Below are positions 15,306-24,206 of a stretch of DNA of 57,536 nucleotides, in pieces. The notes below the pieces were generated by a model, which searched no databases, was not told the DNA's origin, and was given only the letters and a program-made list of their open reading frames with translations. The stretch comes from Parabacteroides bouchesdurhonensis (GTDB lineage Bacteria; Bacteroidota; Bacteroidia; Bacteroidales; Tannerellaceae), in NCBI RefSeq assembly GCF_900186615.1, contig NZ_LT896588.1, positions 1,139,230-1,196,765 of the forward strand, written 5' to 3'. The position numbers and the translations under genes were made by a program. How positions within the stretch are numbered: the stretch's first letter is position 1; each line of letters opens with the position of its first letter.

Positions 15306-15887
15306 TCAAGAGTTTCCGTTTATATTTTCAAGTTGAAGCCTTACTGCTTCGTACATTTGATTGAGCCAATCAATATTGCTGGCTCCAAGGTCGTAGGGAG
15401 TGTAGCAGGCCACTTCGTCCCCGCTTTCCTTCTCCAATGCGATTACTGTCATACTATCCTCCGTAACTTTAAGCTTCGTTACCCGGCATTCATATGGATC
15501 GCCGTTTTTCCCGAACCAGATGACCCATACCGGATCGTCATTGCTGTCACAGAATGAGATTTCTTTCAGTCCGTGCGTATCAAGCAGCTCCCTGATGGCT
15601 TCGATTATGTCCTTACGCAGTTCTTCAATCCTGTCGCTGAAACACATGGACGTGTATCTGACCTTGCCTTTGTCAACCCGTTCCCTGAAAGAAAGGATCT
15701 GCATGTCAGGGTGACTGCTGAATCTCCAGTCTGTCACCTCGTCATCATCGCGGGTAGTGTGGATGTTTCCGCCCAATACCAGACCGCAGTCTTCCGTTAC
15801 AATTCTTTCCGCCTCGTCGCGGTCTTCCGCCACGACCTTGTAGGTACCCTCGAAGGTGTACCTTACTCTTACATCGTACTTTGCCAT
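15306..15887 (-). CDS. Unknown 193-residue mobile-element protein
   Basis: The N terminus (AKYDVRVRYTFEGTYKVVAEDRDEAERIV) resembles the small beta-alpha modules that many Bacteroidales mobile-element proteins share, and the rest is unrecognised. No signal peptide or membrane segment is present. It is the gene after the DUF4313-like one, 39 bp downstream. Confidence 0.6.
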   Translation of the reverse strand: MAKYDVRVRYTFEGTYKVVAEDRDEAERIVTEDCGLVLGGNIHTTRDDDEVTDWRFSSHPDMQILSFRERVDKGKVRYTSMCFSDRIEELRKDIIEAIRELLDTHGLKEISFCDSNDDPVWVIWFGKNGDPYECRVTKLKVTEDSMTVIALEKESGDEVACYTPYDLGASNIDWLNQMYEAVRLQLENINGNS

Positions 15888-15926
15888 AATTCCTATGATT
15901 TGGTTAATGATTTCTATTGTTGATTC

Positions 15927-16415
15927 TTATTCTTGGTTCTCGAACGATTCCGGTGACAACCGGTACAGTTCAGCCAGGTTCAGTTTGGCCATCGGGTATT
16001 CCACCCATCCGCTTTTGCGTCTGTATCCCGTATCTTCGGCAAGGCTGTTCCTTATGAGGAATTCCATCGCTTCCGGATTGTTGTTTATGTCAATGAATGC
16101 CTGGTCGGGAATCCCGAATGCCGGGGAGTCTTCCAGATTGACGGTAAGTACCGTGTATAGTTCCCCGTTGTCCGGTGATTCCAGACTCAGAACCGGCCAT
16201 CCGTTCGGGTAGAAGCCGGTGACAAGCATGAATTCCTTTTCATGGTACCGGAATGTCCTTTCAGACCGGTTTTTCCCGGATTCCTGAATTTTGAAGTCGT
16301 CTTCTCCTTCAGTGAATGTCCTCACCGGGCAGGACACATCGTAATGGCAGCCGTCTTCGTGTCCGCACAGGTATTCTTTTCCCTTGAATAGGATGATTGC
16401 ATATTTCTTTTCCAT
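15927..16415 (-). CDS. DUF4313-like mobile-element protein
   Basis: The 162-residue protein resembles DUF4313: a beta-rich N terminus, then GWPVLSLESPDNGELYTVLTVNLEDSP, and the typical end with AFIDINNNPEAMEFLIRNSLAEDTG. Function is unknown. The family occurs in Bacteroidales conjugative elements and plasmids. The assignment is from memory of the family pattern. Confidence 0.65.
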   Translation of the reverse strand: MEKKYAIILFKGKEYLCGHEDGCHYDVSCPVRTFTEGEDDFKIQESGKNRSERTFRYHEKEFMLVTGFYPNGWPVLSLESPDNGELYTVLTVNLEDSPAFGIPDQAFIDINNNPEAMEFLIRNSLAEDTGYRRKSGWVEYPMAKLNLAELYRLSPESFENQE

Positions 16416-16446
16416 GATTTGATATCTTTAAGTGACCATACTTGAT

Positions 16447-17379
16447 TTATGAAGCGACAAGACCTATCTTTTCTCCGAAGAAGGAATCGCATACCCCGTA
16501 CACATGCTTGATGGAGCATTCATATTTTGAGTTCTCGCTGTCAAGACGGAAGCGGAATCCGTGATAGTCCCTGACTTCCAGTTTCAGTCTGACATCTTTC
16601 AGGAGTTCCATTTCCAGGAGACTTCCACCGCCGTACATGGAGCTGAAGATGCCGCAGCAGTTGCCTTTGGGAATAATGACTTCCCCAAGCGAGAATCCGG
16701 CATCATAAAGTTCCTGCAGGCTTACCTTGCCGATATAGGTCAGCAGGTTGGCACCGCAGCAGGAGTTGATGAGTTCATGGTAGAACTGTTCATAGGATAC
16801 CTGTTCCTTGCCGTCCCTGTATTTTTTGTCGGGGAACCGGCCATATACCGTGTAGCCTTTCTCCACCAGCATTTTCTTCACTTTGGCTGGATTGAGGTTC
16901 AGCGCGTCTATCATATCCCCGAAATAGGATTCCTTGTACCGGTATCCTTCCTGCGATTCCAGCCAGTTGGAATTGATGCAGTCGTAGTTTGACAACATCT
17001 CGACACGCACGGGGATGTCATCCGTGTTTTTGAGAAGTTCTTTCAGCGTGTCAGAGTCGTTTCTGTCATAGATTTCTTCCCTGATTTCGTCTTCGTGTTC
17101 TTGAAAGAACTTGTCCACTTCCTCTTCCCCGAAATCATGGAAACGGATACATTCATCCTTCAGCTTTGAGACGATTTCACGGACAGCTTCCCATTCCGCA
17201 TCACTGTACCATTCATCAACTTTCTCCCACAGACTTTCACAGCTTCTTTCTTCCAGACACTTCTGGATGGTGTCACGGCAATTGTCGAGATTGTCATTGT
17301 AGTCCACCCATACCAGCGTGTAGGACTTGTCCATGAGGGATTTCACGAGTTCCATTGTCAGTATTTCCTGTTCTTCCAT
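16447..17379 (-). CDS. Unknown 310-residue mobile-element protein
   Basis: The protein is highly acidic in its first third (FGEEEVDKFFQEHEDEIREE) and has several cysteines (NSCCGANLL, GNCCGIFSS) in the second half. The part DMIDALNLNPAKVKKMLVEKGYTV (about 155-178) looks like a small DNA-binding-type helix pair. No family is recognised. It starts the sub-run down to 12105 after an 85-bp gap. Confidence 0.6.
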   Translation of the reverse strand: MEEQEILTMELVKSLMDKSYTLVWVDYNDNLDNCRDTIQKCLEERSCESLWEKVDEWYSDAEWEAVREIVSKLKDECIRFHDFGEEEVDKFFQEHEDEIREEIYDRNDSDTLKELLKNTDDIPVRVEMLSNYDCINSNWLESQEGYRYKESYFGDMIDALNLNPAKVKKMLVEKGYTVYGRFPDKKYRDGKEQVSYEQFYHELINSCCGANLLTYIGKVSLQELYDAGFSLGEVIIPKGNCCGIFSSMYGGGSLLEMELLKDVRLKLEVRDYHGFRFRLDSENSKYECSIKHVYGVCDSFFGEKIGLVAS

Positions 17380-17463
17380 TTCTGTTACCTGTGTACGACA
17401 GGATTCAGTTTCCCGTACATGTCGTTTATAAATGAGAAGAGCGACCTTTCGGCCGCTCCCTTA

Positions 17464-17751
17464 TCATCTGTTCTCTTCCTTGAGCCTTTCATATTTCTCT
17501 GTTTCCATTTCCGTCTCGCCGTCGAAGTGGAAATGTGCCATATGACCGTATCCGGTCTTCGGCTCACCGCCGCACTGGTGCAGGGCGGTATCTATTTCCC
17601 AGTCGGTGTCACCGATGCCGAGGGATATGTATGTCCCTCTGAGCATACACCCGGCCAGCCTCAGTGCGGCATCCTTCCTTTGTTCCCTGCGGAGCCTGTC
17701 AAATGCCGCGAGCGCGATTTCCCGGTTGGGTATTTTTACCGTAGTTTCCAT
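17464..17751 (-). CDS. Small unknown mobile-element protein
   Basis: The 95-residue protein (METTVKIPNREIALAAFDRL...) combines a basic helical N terminus with an acidic C terminus (HFDGETEMETEKYERLKEEN). No domain is recognised. It follows the next upstream gene by 12 bp. Confidence 0.55.
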   Translation of the reverse strand: METTVKIPNREIALAAFDRLRREQRKDAALRLAGCMLRGTYISLGIGDTDWEIDTALHQCGGEPKTGYGHMAHFHFDGETEMETEKYERLKEENR

Positions 17752-17763
17752 ATCGTTTCATTT

Positions 17764-18078
17764 TCAGTTTGCCGTTTCCATGTCTTTTCCGTTGTCTTTC
17801 GCTGCCAGGACACCGAAAGGCAAATCGAGTATCCTGTGATTAAAACACAGCGTTGAATTGTAGTCCGTGCGTTGCCAGAGGGTGAAATGGTCTCCGGTGA
17901 ACGACCATCTGAAATAGCCTGACAGCGAGCCGAATTGCGGGTTGACGTTCCTGCTTATGAGGAAGCGGTTCACGTCCACGATGTGTCCCGCCGTCAGTAG
18001 TATGTTCAGTATCTCCACGAATGCCAGCTGCGAGTATGGGTCGATAGGCATTACAGGTCCTTTGAAGTTGATTTCCAT
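17764..18078 (-). CDS. Small unknown mobile-element protein
   Basis: The 104-residue protein contains YSQLAFVEILNILLTAGHIVDVNRFLI and a beta-type second half (YFRWSFTGDHFTLWQR). No family is recognised. It lies 12 bp behind the gene at 18091-18582 in the same operon. Confidence 0.55.
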   Translation of the reverse strand: MEINFKGPVMPIDPYSQLAFVEILNILLTAGHIVDVNRFLISRNVNPQFGSLSGYFRWSFTGDHFTLWQRTDYNSTLCFNHRILDLPFGVLAAKDNGKDMETAN

Positions 18079-18090
18079 ATCTTTTGTCTT

Positions 18091-18582
18091 TTAGTCATAA
18101 TTGTCATCAAATATTTCGTACCGGAAGGGAAGCATGTCGCAGTAGTAGCTTGATACGCCCGTGTATATCAGGGCATCTTCTCCCGTGTCCGCGTCTTCTT
18201 CCGTTTCCGTGACGGTGTCCCCGTACAGGTCATGGTAGTGCGATACCATCATGTGCGGGTCATCCGTGGTGATGTCATATCCGTAACTTCTGCTCCAGTT
18301 TATGAAAAACTCCGTTTCTTCCTCTTCGAGCCTTTCAAGGGCATCCCTGATCTCGAAGAAGTTGGGACAGAGCCATTCACGGCTAATCAGTGTGTCCGGA
18401 ATGTTTTCCCATTTCGGATACCGGTATTCCGGTTCCTCCTCCCCGGGAAACAGGTCGGAACAGGCACTCAGGAACTCGCCCATGTCGCTGTATTCGGACA
18501 GGTGCATCCAGTAGTCCCTGTAATCCTTTATGTCCATGAGATGCTGTGTGGTCACGGCAATCTCTGCATTGTTCAGATCCAT
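18091..18582 (-). CDS. Unknown acidic protein, possibly antirestriction-like
   Basis: The 163-residue protein is strongly acidic throughout. The part ALERLEEEETEFFINWSRSYGYDI followed by SHYHDLYGDT is weakly reminiscent of ArdA-type DNA mimics, which are acidic and common in mobile elements; the similarity is too weak for an assignment. It is the first gene behind structured element 2 (element edge 35 nt upstream of the start). Confidence 0.55.
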   Translation of the reverse strand: MDLNNAEIAVTTQHLMDIKDYRDYWMHLSEYSDMGEFLSACSDLFPGEEEPEYRYPKWENIPDTLISREWLCPNFFEIRDALERLEEEETEFFINWSRSYGYDITTDDPHMMVSHYHDLYGDTVTETEEDADTGEDALIYTGVSSYYCDMLPFRYEIFDDNYD

Positions 18583-18616
18583 ATTACTTGTCTTTTATGT
18601 ATGTGGATGCCGGGGA

Positions 18617-18777
18617 TTCCATTCCACCGACCTTGACAAGGTGCCGTGTCCCGGCTGTGCAGGGTTTTTCGGGAAAATACCGCAGCCCCGGCGAGGATGA
18701 TTTTCCCGAAAACCGCCTGCGGCCTGACCTTGCTCAGCCGATGGGGACGCGGACTACCTTTGTCGGTGGGAATGGAA
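18617..18777 (-). ncRNA. Structured leader element, copy 2
   Basis: Outer arms TTCCATTCCACCGAC and GTCGGTGGGAATGGAA, then CCGTGTCCC/GGGGACGCGG, CGGCTG/CAGCCG, and GGTTTTTCGGGAAAA/TTTTCCCGAAAACC enclose the core AAAATACCGCAGCC...GGCGAGGATGATTTT (18674-18704). The core equals that of copies 1 and 3 while the stems differ in sequence and stay paired. The plus strand has TACCTTTG at 18755-18762 in the same place as the other copies; on the minus strand this is a conserved CAAAGGTA between outer and middle stem. Confidence 0.55.
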
Positions 18778-18805
18778 CTCCCGGTCTTCTCCATACGGTT
18801 CATGT

Positions 18806-21800
18806 TCATTCTCTTATGCGCTGGCTTCCCCAGCTGATATGTATTTTGCCTTCACTGTCCTGCGTGCGGACGAGCAGGCTGTCGATGACGGACATCGTGA
18901 TGTCGAATTCCTCGAAGATTTCTGACTGTTCCTTGACCTCCCCGGTCTTGATGAATTCGTTCAGACGTTCCTTGGTCAGTACCAGTGCCATCAGGTTCTG
19001 TTCGACCGAATCTTCGTAGGTGACGTAGTGGACATCCTTCATTTCTTTGGAATCGAGACGGATGAAGCGGAAATAGAACTGTTCCATGCGGGGGATGTTC
19101 CATTGCAGGGACTCCAGTATCACGTCGTTGCAGGTAGGTATGTTCACGGAACTGCTCAGGCTCTGTTGCGTGCATATCAGGATGCCGTTGATGGTGGAGT
19201 CGAATTCCGTCACGATACTTTGCCGTTTTTTGAAGGCGACATCTCCCTTGACCACATATACAGGTCTGTCAGGAAAATGTTCCCGGATATAGCTCTCATA
19301 CAGGTCAAATGCCGCCAGCGTGGTACATCCGATGGCTACCTTGCCCGGTATTTCTCTTACAAGCCTTTCGATATACCGGGTCTTGGAGGGATACCTGTCG
19401 CCGTAATACCCCTTTATCAGATGCGGTACCGAGCAGGCCTTGATAAGCAGCTTGATCTGTCTCATGAGTCGCAGCCCCGCGTCCTTTTTCGTGTCTCCCG
19501 TACTGTTGTAGTACAGCTCGCAGATGCGGCAGAATTCCTCGATGATGACACGGTACACCTCGTGTTCCCCTTCCGAGGGGTGGACGGTATGTGTCCGTAT
19601 CCGGTATTTCTCTCCCGCGAAGTCACGGAACTTGCGGGTGATGACCGTCTTGCCTATGAGTTCGGAGAGTTCGTCCTTGTTATAGACATCCTGATTCTGT
19701 TTCTCTATGCCGAATACGGTGGCTTTTCCCGGACAGTGGCAGGCACGGAAGAGGACGTGTCCCCTGAAGGCTGGGAACGGTGTCCCGTAATCCGGGTTGT
19801 TCTCTTCCTCTATTTCGCGGTCCCTGTTTTCGTGGTAGACCTGCGGACTCCAGCATATCATGTTTACGGAGTTGTTGTAGAGCAACTCGAACTGGCTGTA
19901 CAGTTCCGCGATGTTGTTGCGGGTGGTTGTTCCGGTATCGAGAATCTTGTATTTGAGCCTTCTGAATATGCACAGGACGTTTCTTGTACGCTGTGATGTG
20001 GGATTGGTGATTTCGTCCGACTCGTCGAAAACCAGGCACAGTTTGCCGGAAGTGCGTTTCACGAAACGCATCAGTCCTCTTTTCAGTTTCCGGAGCATGG
20101 AGGTGGAGACGACAAGGAATGTCCCTTCCGGTATGTTGTTGAGGTCGCCGGCGGTCTGTATTGTACGGAAGCGTTCCTTGTTTACGGTAAGGAACGGTAT
20201 CCAGGTCATGTTGGTGGCAATGGCCGGTGCCAGTATGATGACATTCCTTGCCCTCCGGAACTTGAGCAGGTATTTCGCCCTGTGATAGACGGCGGCGGTC
20301 TTGCCCGAGCCTTGCTGCCAGTTCAGAAGGGCATAGCGTTTCTGCAGCACGAGGTTCAGGTCGTGTTTCTGCAAGTCCGTGAATTCGCAGACTTCACCTT
20401 CCTTGTTGATGAACCTGGTGCGGTCCAGGTATTCCTTCAGACCGTCATCTTCCCGCATTTCCGCAAACTGGAGATTCTGGGTCTCATATTGCCTCTGTTT
20501 GCGCCGTATCAGTTTTCTGGCGGCACGGATCTGCCGCATGTTCTTTTCCGTGACGGTTTCCGGCATCGGGAGTTCGGCCCTTCCGAGTATGATGTCGTTG
20601 ATGCCTGCGGCCTTGTGCGTGACCTTGTCGAGCAGACGCGGGGCATACTGTTTCAGCTTGAAGCCGTAGGATGTCTTTACCAATGCCACTTCCTTGCGCG
20701 GTACCACGTTCTGCGAGGTGATGTACCTGCGGATGATGCTGAGAACCTTGCCGGTGGTCAGCTTCTTGCGTTCCCATTCCTTTATCTGTTCTCTGGTGGC
20801 ACCTTCCGGTGGTTTCTGGTTGCGGAATTTGGACACCAGCGCTTCCGCCTTTTCGATGTGCCTGTTCAGCACGGCATGGGCTTTCAGTTCGTACATGTAC
20901 TTGGCGAGCCTGTACTCGAACTGTTCCAGTTCTTCCTTGTCTATATGGTTGGACTCCCGCATCAGTTGGAAGCGCAGCCGGTGTTTCATTTTCCGTACTT
21001 CGGCTATGCGTTCCTTCAGTTCTTCCATGCTGACAAACTCTTCCGCGTTGTAGGGTTGCATTTCTATATGGAAGGAACGGCGGAGGAATACCATGATTTT
21101 TGTAGCGAAATTCTGTACGCCCACCGGAGAGAAGGCTGAATGGTCCAGCCGGGTCTGGCCGATGAAGGAGAAATTCGAGTTGATTTTCGCCACGCGGGTC
21201 TTTTCCCAGAATTCGTTCTGCATGAAGGAGAGAGGGACGATGACCATCAGGATTCCGGCGGGGTTAAGCACGTCATAGGCCTTGTCCATGTAGAATTCCT
21301 GCGACAGTCTGTAATCAAATTTCAGGTTGAAGGGCGGATTCCCGACAATGATGTCGAAACGCTGTTCGGGATTGTACAGCTGTATATCGCACTTTTCGAT
21401 ATGGGCTTCCGGGTATAGGTATCTGGCGACAGTCACCGCCTTGCCGTCGATGTCGAATCCGTAGGCATTGTGCAGGTTGGGCAGATGGTTGAAGAAGTTG
21501 CCCATGCCGCAGCACATGTCAAGCACCATTTCCGTAGATGTCGGGGATAGGGTTTCCATCATGTTCCGGCATATGTCGTGCGGGGTGAAGAACTGTCCCA
21601 TCTCAAATTCCTTCTTGGCCTCGGCATAGTCATGGTAGCTGGCGAAGTCCGACTGTCTGAGGCTGTGCAGTCCTCCGGTTCCCGTGTAGCAGTTGTAGAT
21701 GCTTTCCTTCGGGACGAGGTCCTTGCCGGAGTCTATGGCGAAAAGAATCTTCTCGTTGACCTCGGCACGCCTGTCCTGGGGAATCTGTTGGGGTATGATG

Positions 21801-21808
21801 GCATACAT
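18806..21808 (-). CDS. DNA adenine methylase-helicase fusion protein
   Basis: The 1000-residue protein joins two enzymes. The N-terminal part is an N6-adenine methylase: FTPHDIC (74-80), the AdoMet loop LDMCCGMGNF (96-105) and the catalytic NPPF (157-160). The C-terminal half is a superfamily 2 helicase with Walker A QQGSGKT (about 496-502), a DESD Walker B box (about 593) and a later helicase C domain (RPVYVVKGDVAFKKRQ). No nuclease motif is seen, so a restriction function is not supported. Such fusions are known as polyvalent proteins that protect incoming mobile DNA. It lies 80 bp behind the gene at 21889 and ends 29 bp before structured element 2. Confidence 0.82.
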   Translation of the reverse strand: MYAIIPQQIPQDRRAEVNEKILFAIDSGKDLVPKESIYNCYTGTGGLHSLRQSDFASYHDYAEAKKEFEMGQFFTPHDICRNMMETLSPTSTEMVLDMCCGMGNFFNHLPNLHNAYGFDIDGKAVTVARYLYPEAHIEKCDIQLYNPEQRFDIIVGNPPFNLKFDYRLSQEFYMDKAYDVLNPAGILMVIVPLSFMQNEFWEKTRVAKINSNFSFIGQTRLDHSAFSPVGVQNFATKIMVFLRRSFHIEMQPYNAEEFVSMEELKERIAEVRKMKHRLRFQLMRESNHIDKEELEQFEYRLAKYMYELKAHAVLNRHIEKAEALVSKFRNQKPPEGATREQIKEWERKKLTTGKVLSIIRRYITSQNVVPRKEVALVKTSYGFKLKQYAPRLLDKVTHKAAGINDIILGRAELPMPETVTEKNMRQIRAARKLIRRKQRQYETQNLQFAEMREDDGLKEYLDRTRFINKEGEVCEFTDLQKHDLNLVLQKRYALLNWQQGSGKTAAVYHRAKYLLKFRRARNVIILAPAIATNMTWIPFLTVNKERFRTIQTAGDLNNIPEGTFLVVSTSMLRKLKRGLMRFVKRTSGKLCLVFDESDEITNPTSQRTRNVLCIFRRLKYKILDTGTTTRNNIAELYSQFELLYNNSVNMICWSPQVYHENRDREIEEENNPDYGTPFPAFRGHVLFRACHCPGKATVFGIEKQNQDVYNKDELSELIGKTVITRKFRDFAGEKYRIRTHTVHPSEGEHEVYRVIIEEFCRICELYYNSTGDTKKDAGLRLMRQIKLLIKACSVPHLIKGYYGDRYPSKTRYIERLVREIPGKVAIGCTTLAAFDLYESYIREHFPDRPVYVVKGDVAFKKRQSIVTEFDSTINGILICTQQSLSSSVNIPTCNDVILESLQWNIPRMEQFYFRFIRLDSKEMKDVHYVTYEDSVEQNLMALVLTKERLNEFIKTGEVKEQSEIFEEFDITMSVIDSLLVRTQDSEGKIHISWGSQRIRE

Positions 21809-21888
21809 GTCTTTTCTTTTTTAATGGTTGGAAACGAAGACACCCCGCAAGGATGTCTTACGGGGTGCCTGAATAAGTATTTCATGAA

Positions 21889-22830
21889 TCAGTCTTCTCT
21901 GAGTGTGATTTCATCCAGCCGCAGTTTCCTGTAGCAGTTCTCTGCGGCCCGGCTGTCCTTGAAGCGCACGTCGATGCGTCCGTTCTTGTAGAACTTGATC
22001 TGCTCTGCATTGGTCAGGGTGAGGCTGTACCATTCGGTTATATCCACATCGCGTCTGTCAAGGCCGATGACCATACCGCTTGAACCGTTTATCACGTCAT
22101 CCGCCCCGTATGCGATACCTTCGCAGAAAATGTCCACTTTCCTCCCGCAGTCATACGAGAACTCATATTCCTTGTGGTATTCCAGATGGATGCTGTCCCA
22201 GGACACGATGTCAGGGAAAGTTATCTTGTCCTTTTTCAGTTCGGGCTTCACCTTGCTCCAGCGGGAAGGCTGTACCGTTTTCAGGAAACGGGCCAGCAGT
22301 TCTTCCTCTGCGGTCTCACGGAAACTTTTTCCGCCGAGGTGTTCGATGACCGTGTCCACGTAAGTCTGGTAGACCGGACGGAACCCCATGCGCATGGCCT
22401 TCTCGTCGATTACAGGAACGGGGACATCTACATTGTAGGTCCTGTTGAAATAGGAAATGATGCGACTCGCAAAATTCGCGTTGGCATTGCAGTTGTTGTC
22501 CGCAAGCTCGTTGATGAGGTCAAACGGTTTGAATTCGTTGTGGGTATAGTCATCCTCCCCGCTGTAGTTGAAATGGAAGTTCCGTATAGTGACCTTACCG
22601 TTATCCTCATACTTGAAGTTCTTTGTTTCCCGGTACCGTTCCGCTTCTTCCTTGAAGATGGCATACCATCGGTCGATACGGTCAAGCGTTTTGTAGAGCT
22701 GGTCCTGCTGGAGCTGGCAATACTGCCTGTCCTGTTCTGTAATCTTGTCCTCGTTTCTCACTTGTACGTTCAGGATTCCTGTGAGCAGGTCAGTGTGGCT
22801 GCCTGCTGTTCTTGTTGCTGTTGTCTGCAT
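21889..22830 (-). CDS. Unknown 313-residue mobile-element protein
   Basis: No family is recognised. The protein has a helical N-terminal third (QDRQYCQLQQDQLYKTLDRI) and a mixed remainder with VIEHLGGKSFRETAEEELLA and a C-terminal beta region. It starts 12 bp after the DUF4121-like gene and precedes the methylase-helicase gene, so these three probably form one transcript. Confidence 0.65.
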   Translation of the reverse strand: MQTTATRTAGSHTDLLTGILNVQVRNEDKITEQDRQYCQLQQDQLYKTLDRIDRWYAIFKEEAERYRETKNFKYEDNGKVTIRNFHFNYSGEDDYTHNEFKPFDLINELADNNCNANANFASRIISYFNRTYNVDVPVPVIDEKAMRMGFRPVYQTYVDTVIEHLGGKSFRETAEEELLARFLKTVQPSRWSKVKPELKKDKITFPDIVSWDSIHLEYHKEYEFSYDCGRKVDIFCEGIAYGADDVINGSSGMVIGLDRRDVDITEWYSLTLTNAEQIKFYKNGRIDVRFKDSRAAENCYRKLRLDEITLRED

Positions 22831-22842
22831 AACTGTATTATT

Positions 22843-23673
22843 TTAGAGATTGTCAATTTCGGGTTTGATACGGTAACAGCAGGTAATGTGGCTGTCCATG
22901 TCCTTGACCAGCTTGACCTGTTCTGGATAAAAGTTGAGACGCCGTTCCACGGCCGGGGCATCTATCTTGTCCCACTCGTGCTGCGGCAGGAACCGGTTCT
23001 CATGACGGAAACACCAGAGAACGATATGGTTTTCCTGGTTGCCCTTGAACACGGTCCCTTCATAGTCCTTCAGGAACTGCTGGAAGTCATCTTCGGTCCT
23101 GAAAGCTATGTCGAAGCCCTGGTACAGGTTGCGTGCGTCCGGACCCGTGTTTTTTGTCAGATAATACTGTCTCCATGTTTCCGTGGTGAAATCGCCGTAG
23201 AGAGGGTCAGGTTCGGAATAGGACCATAACGGCACTCTTGCCGTGAATGCGACGGCACCGTTGGCGCACGCACCGCAGTTGCCCCAGTCTTGGAATACCC
23301 CTTCCGTCCATCTGACGAACTTTAACTGGCGGGGGTCAATATGATGGAAGGATCCTCCGCTGACGCTTAAACCTATACCGTCATACTCTTCCCATATGAA
23401 AGGGACATAGGGGATTTCACAGATGGAAATCAGTCCGTCCGTATTTTTGCGTTTCTCGATGAGGGCGTTGCCGTAATATTTCCCGTATCTGTCCACATAG
23501 ATGAGTCTGTCTCCGACCTGCGGAATCTTTTCAGAGCGTGTCCTTTCTATCAGTTCCACATAACCGTTGGCCATATCCACGTCCTGCTGTGTCAGCCAGT
23601 GTTCATGATCGTACAGAATGTTCAGTGGTTTGAGTGTTTCCACCGTGTACTTGTTCTTTGTTGCCTGTAACAT
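22843..23673 (-). CDS. DUF4121-like mobile-element protein
   Basis: The 276-residue protein matches the DUF4121 pattern I know from Bacteroidales conjugative elements: LKPLNILYDHEHWLTQQDVDMANGYVE near the N terminus, then GDRLIYVDRYGKYY, WGNCGACANGAVAF, LYGDFTTETWRQY and the end ITCCYRIKPE. Function is unknown. It is the first gene of the minus-strand run and directly follows structured element 3 (52 nt). Confidence 0.72.
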   Translation of the reverse strand: MLQATKNKYTVETLKPLNILYDHEHWLTQQDVDMANGYVELIERTRSEKIPQVGDRLIYVDRYGKYYGNALIEKRKNTDGLISICEIPYVPFIWEEYDGIGLSVSGGSFHHIDPRQLKFVRWTEGVFQDWGNCGACANGAVAFTARVPLWSYSEPDPLYGDFTTETWRQYYLTKNTGPDARNLYQGFDIAFRTEDDFQQFLKDYEGTVFKGNQENHIVLWCFRHENRFLPQHEWDKIDAPAVERRLNFYPEQVKLVKDMDSHITCCYRIKPEIDNL

Positions 23674-23724
23674 AACATTTGATTTTTTGTTAGTCCGGCT
23701 TCTGGGGCCGGAGTTCCCATAACT

Positions 23725-23868
23725 ACAGGCCTAAAAAGGTCGTGTTCCGTACATGCAAGGCTTCGGGAAAAAATACCGCAAGCCCTCCGGGGCGAGGATG
23801 ATTTTTTCCACGAACCCGAAGGGCTTGGCCTTGCTTGTACGGGAAGAACACGAATTACCTTTGCCTGT
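23725..23868 (-). ncRNA. Structured leader element, copy 3
   Basis: Arms ACAGGC/GCCTGT, CGTGTTC/GAACACG, GTAC-GCAAGG/CCTTGC-GTAC and TTCG-GAAAAAAT/ATTTTTTC-CGAA surround the core ATACCGCAAGCCC...GGGGCGAGGATGAT. As in the other copies, TACCTTTG lies on the plus strand beside the outer arm (23856-23863). The copy lies between a perfect minus-strand promoter (24142-24112) and the DUF4121-like gene, so it is probably transcribed as a leader. Confidence 0.58.
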
Positions 23869-24206
23869 GGTTCTGGGGACTCGGCTACGGTATGCTCGTT
23901 TTTCCCGATATGTTTTTATTCCGTAAGATTGCAGCCGTTTATATGGCCTTTTCAGAAAGAAATGTTATCTTTGCAAGTGAGATAAAGAGTTATTTGAAAG
24001 CATGAGAAATATGGCGGTTCGGAACAGTCCGGCTTTTTCTTATCCATTGCCCGTTCTCGTGCGAGTTTTATCCAATCTGTTGATAGTCAAATAAAACCTA
24101 CCTGATTACAACAAATATAGGAAAAAGTTGATAGTTCTCAAATGAGAGTTGACAGTTGTTTGATTCCTGTATAGAATATTAACTGTCACATATTCATAAT
24201 TATCTA
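23869..24206. other. Non-coding border region of the mobile element
   Basis: This stretch contains the minus-strand promoter at 24112-24142 and a plus-strand TATCTTTG (23966-23973). A 30-codon plus-strand frame (24002-24094, MRNMAVRNSPAFSYPLP...) follows that box; it has no recognisable homologue. A hairpin TGACAGTT/AACTGTCA (24150-24157, 24181-24188) lies near the end of ispG and seems chromosomal, so the element border probably lies between 23.9 and 24.15 kb. Confidence 0.4.
24112..24142 (-). promoter_or_regulatory. Promoter of the minus-strand mobile-element operon
   Basis: On the minus strand TTTG (24142-24139), 19 bp, TATATTTG (24119-24112) matches the Bacteroidetes consensus exactly. 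Reading leftward it meets structured element 3 and then the DUF4121-like gene, about 440 nt away, which implies a long leader. Confidence 0.6.

Noticed and set aside
18091..18582. ArdA antirestriction protein
   Set aside because: Acidic character and a faint C-terminal resemblance are not enough; the typical ArdA core is not recognisable.
18806..21808. Type I or type IIG restriction enzyme
   Set aside because: Methylase and helicase motifs are there, but no PD-(D/E)xK or other nuclease motif and no specificity subunit could be seen.
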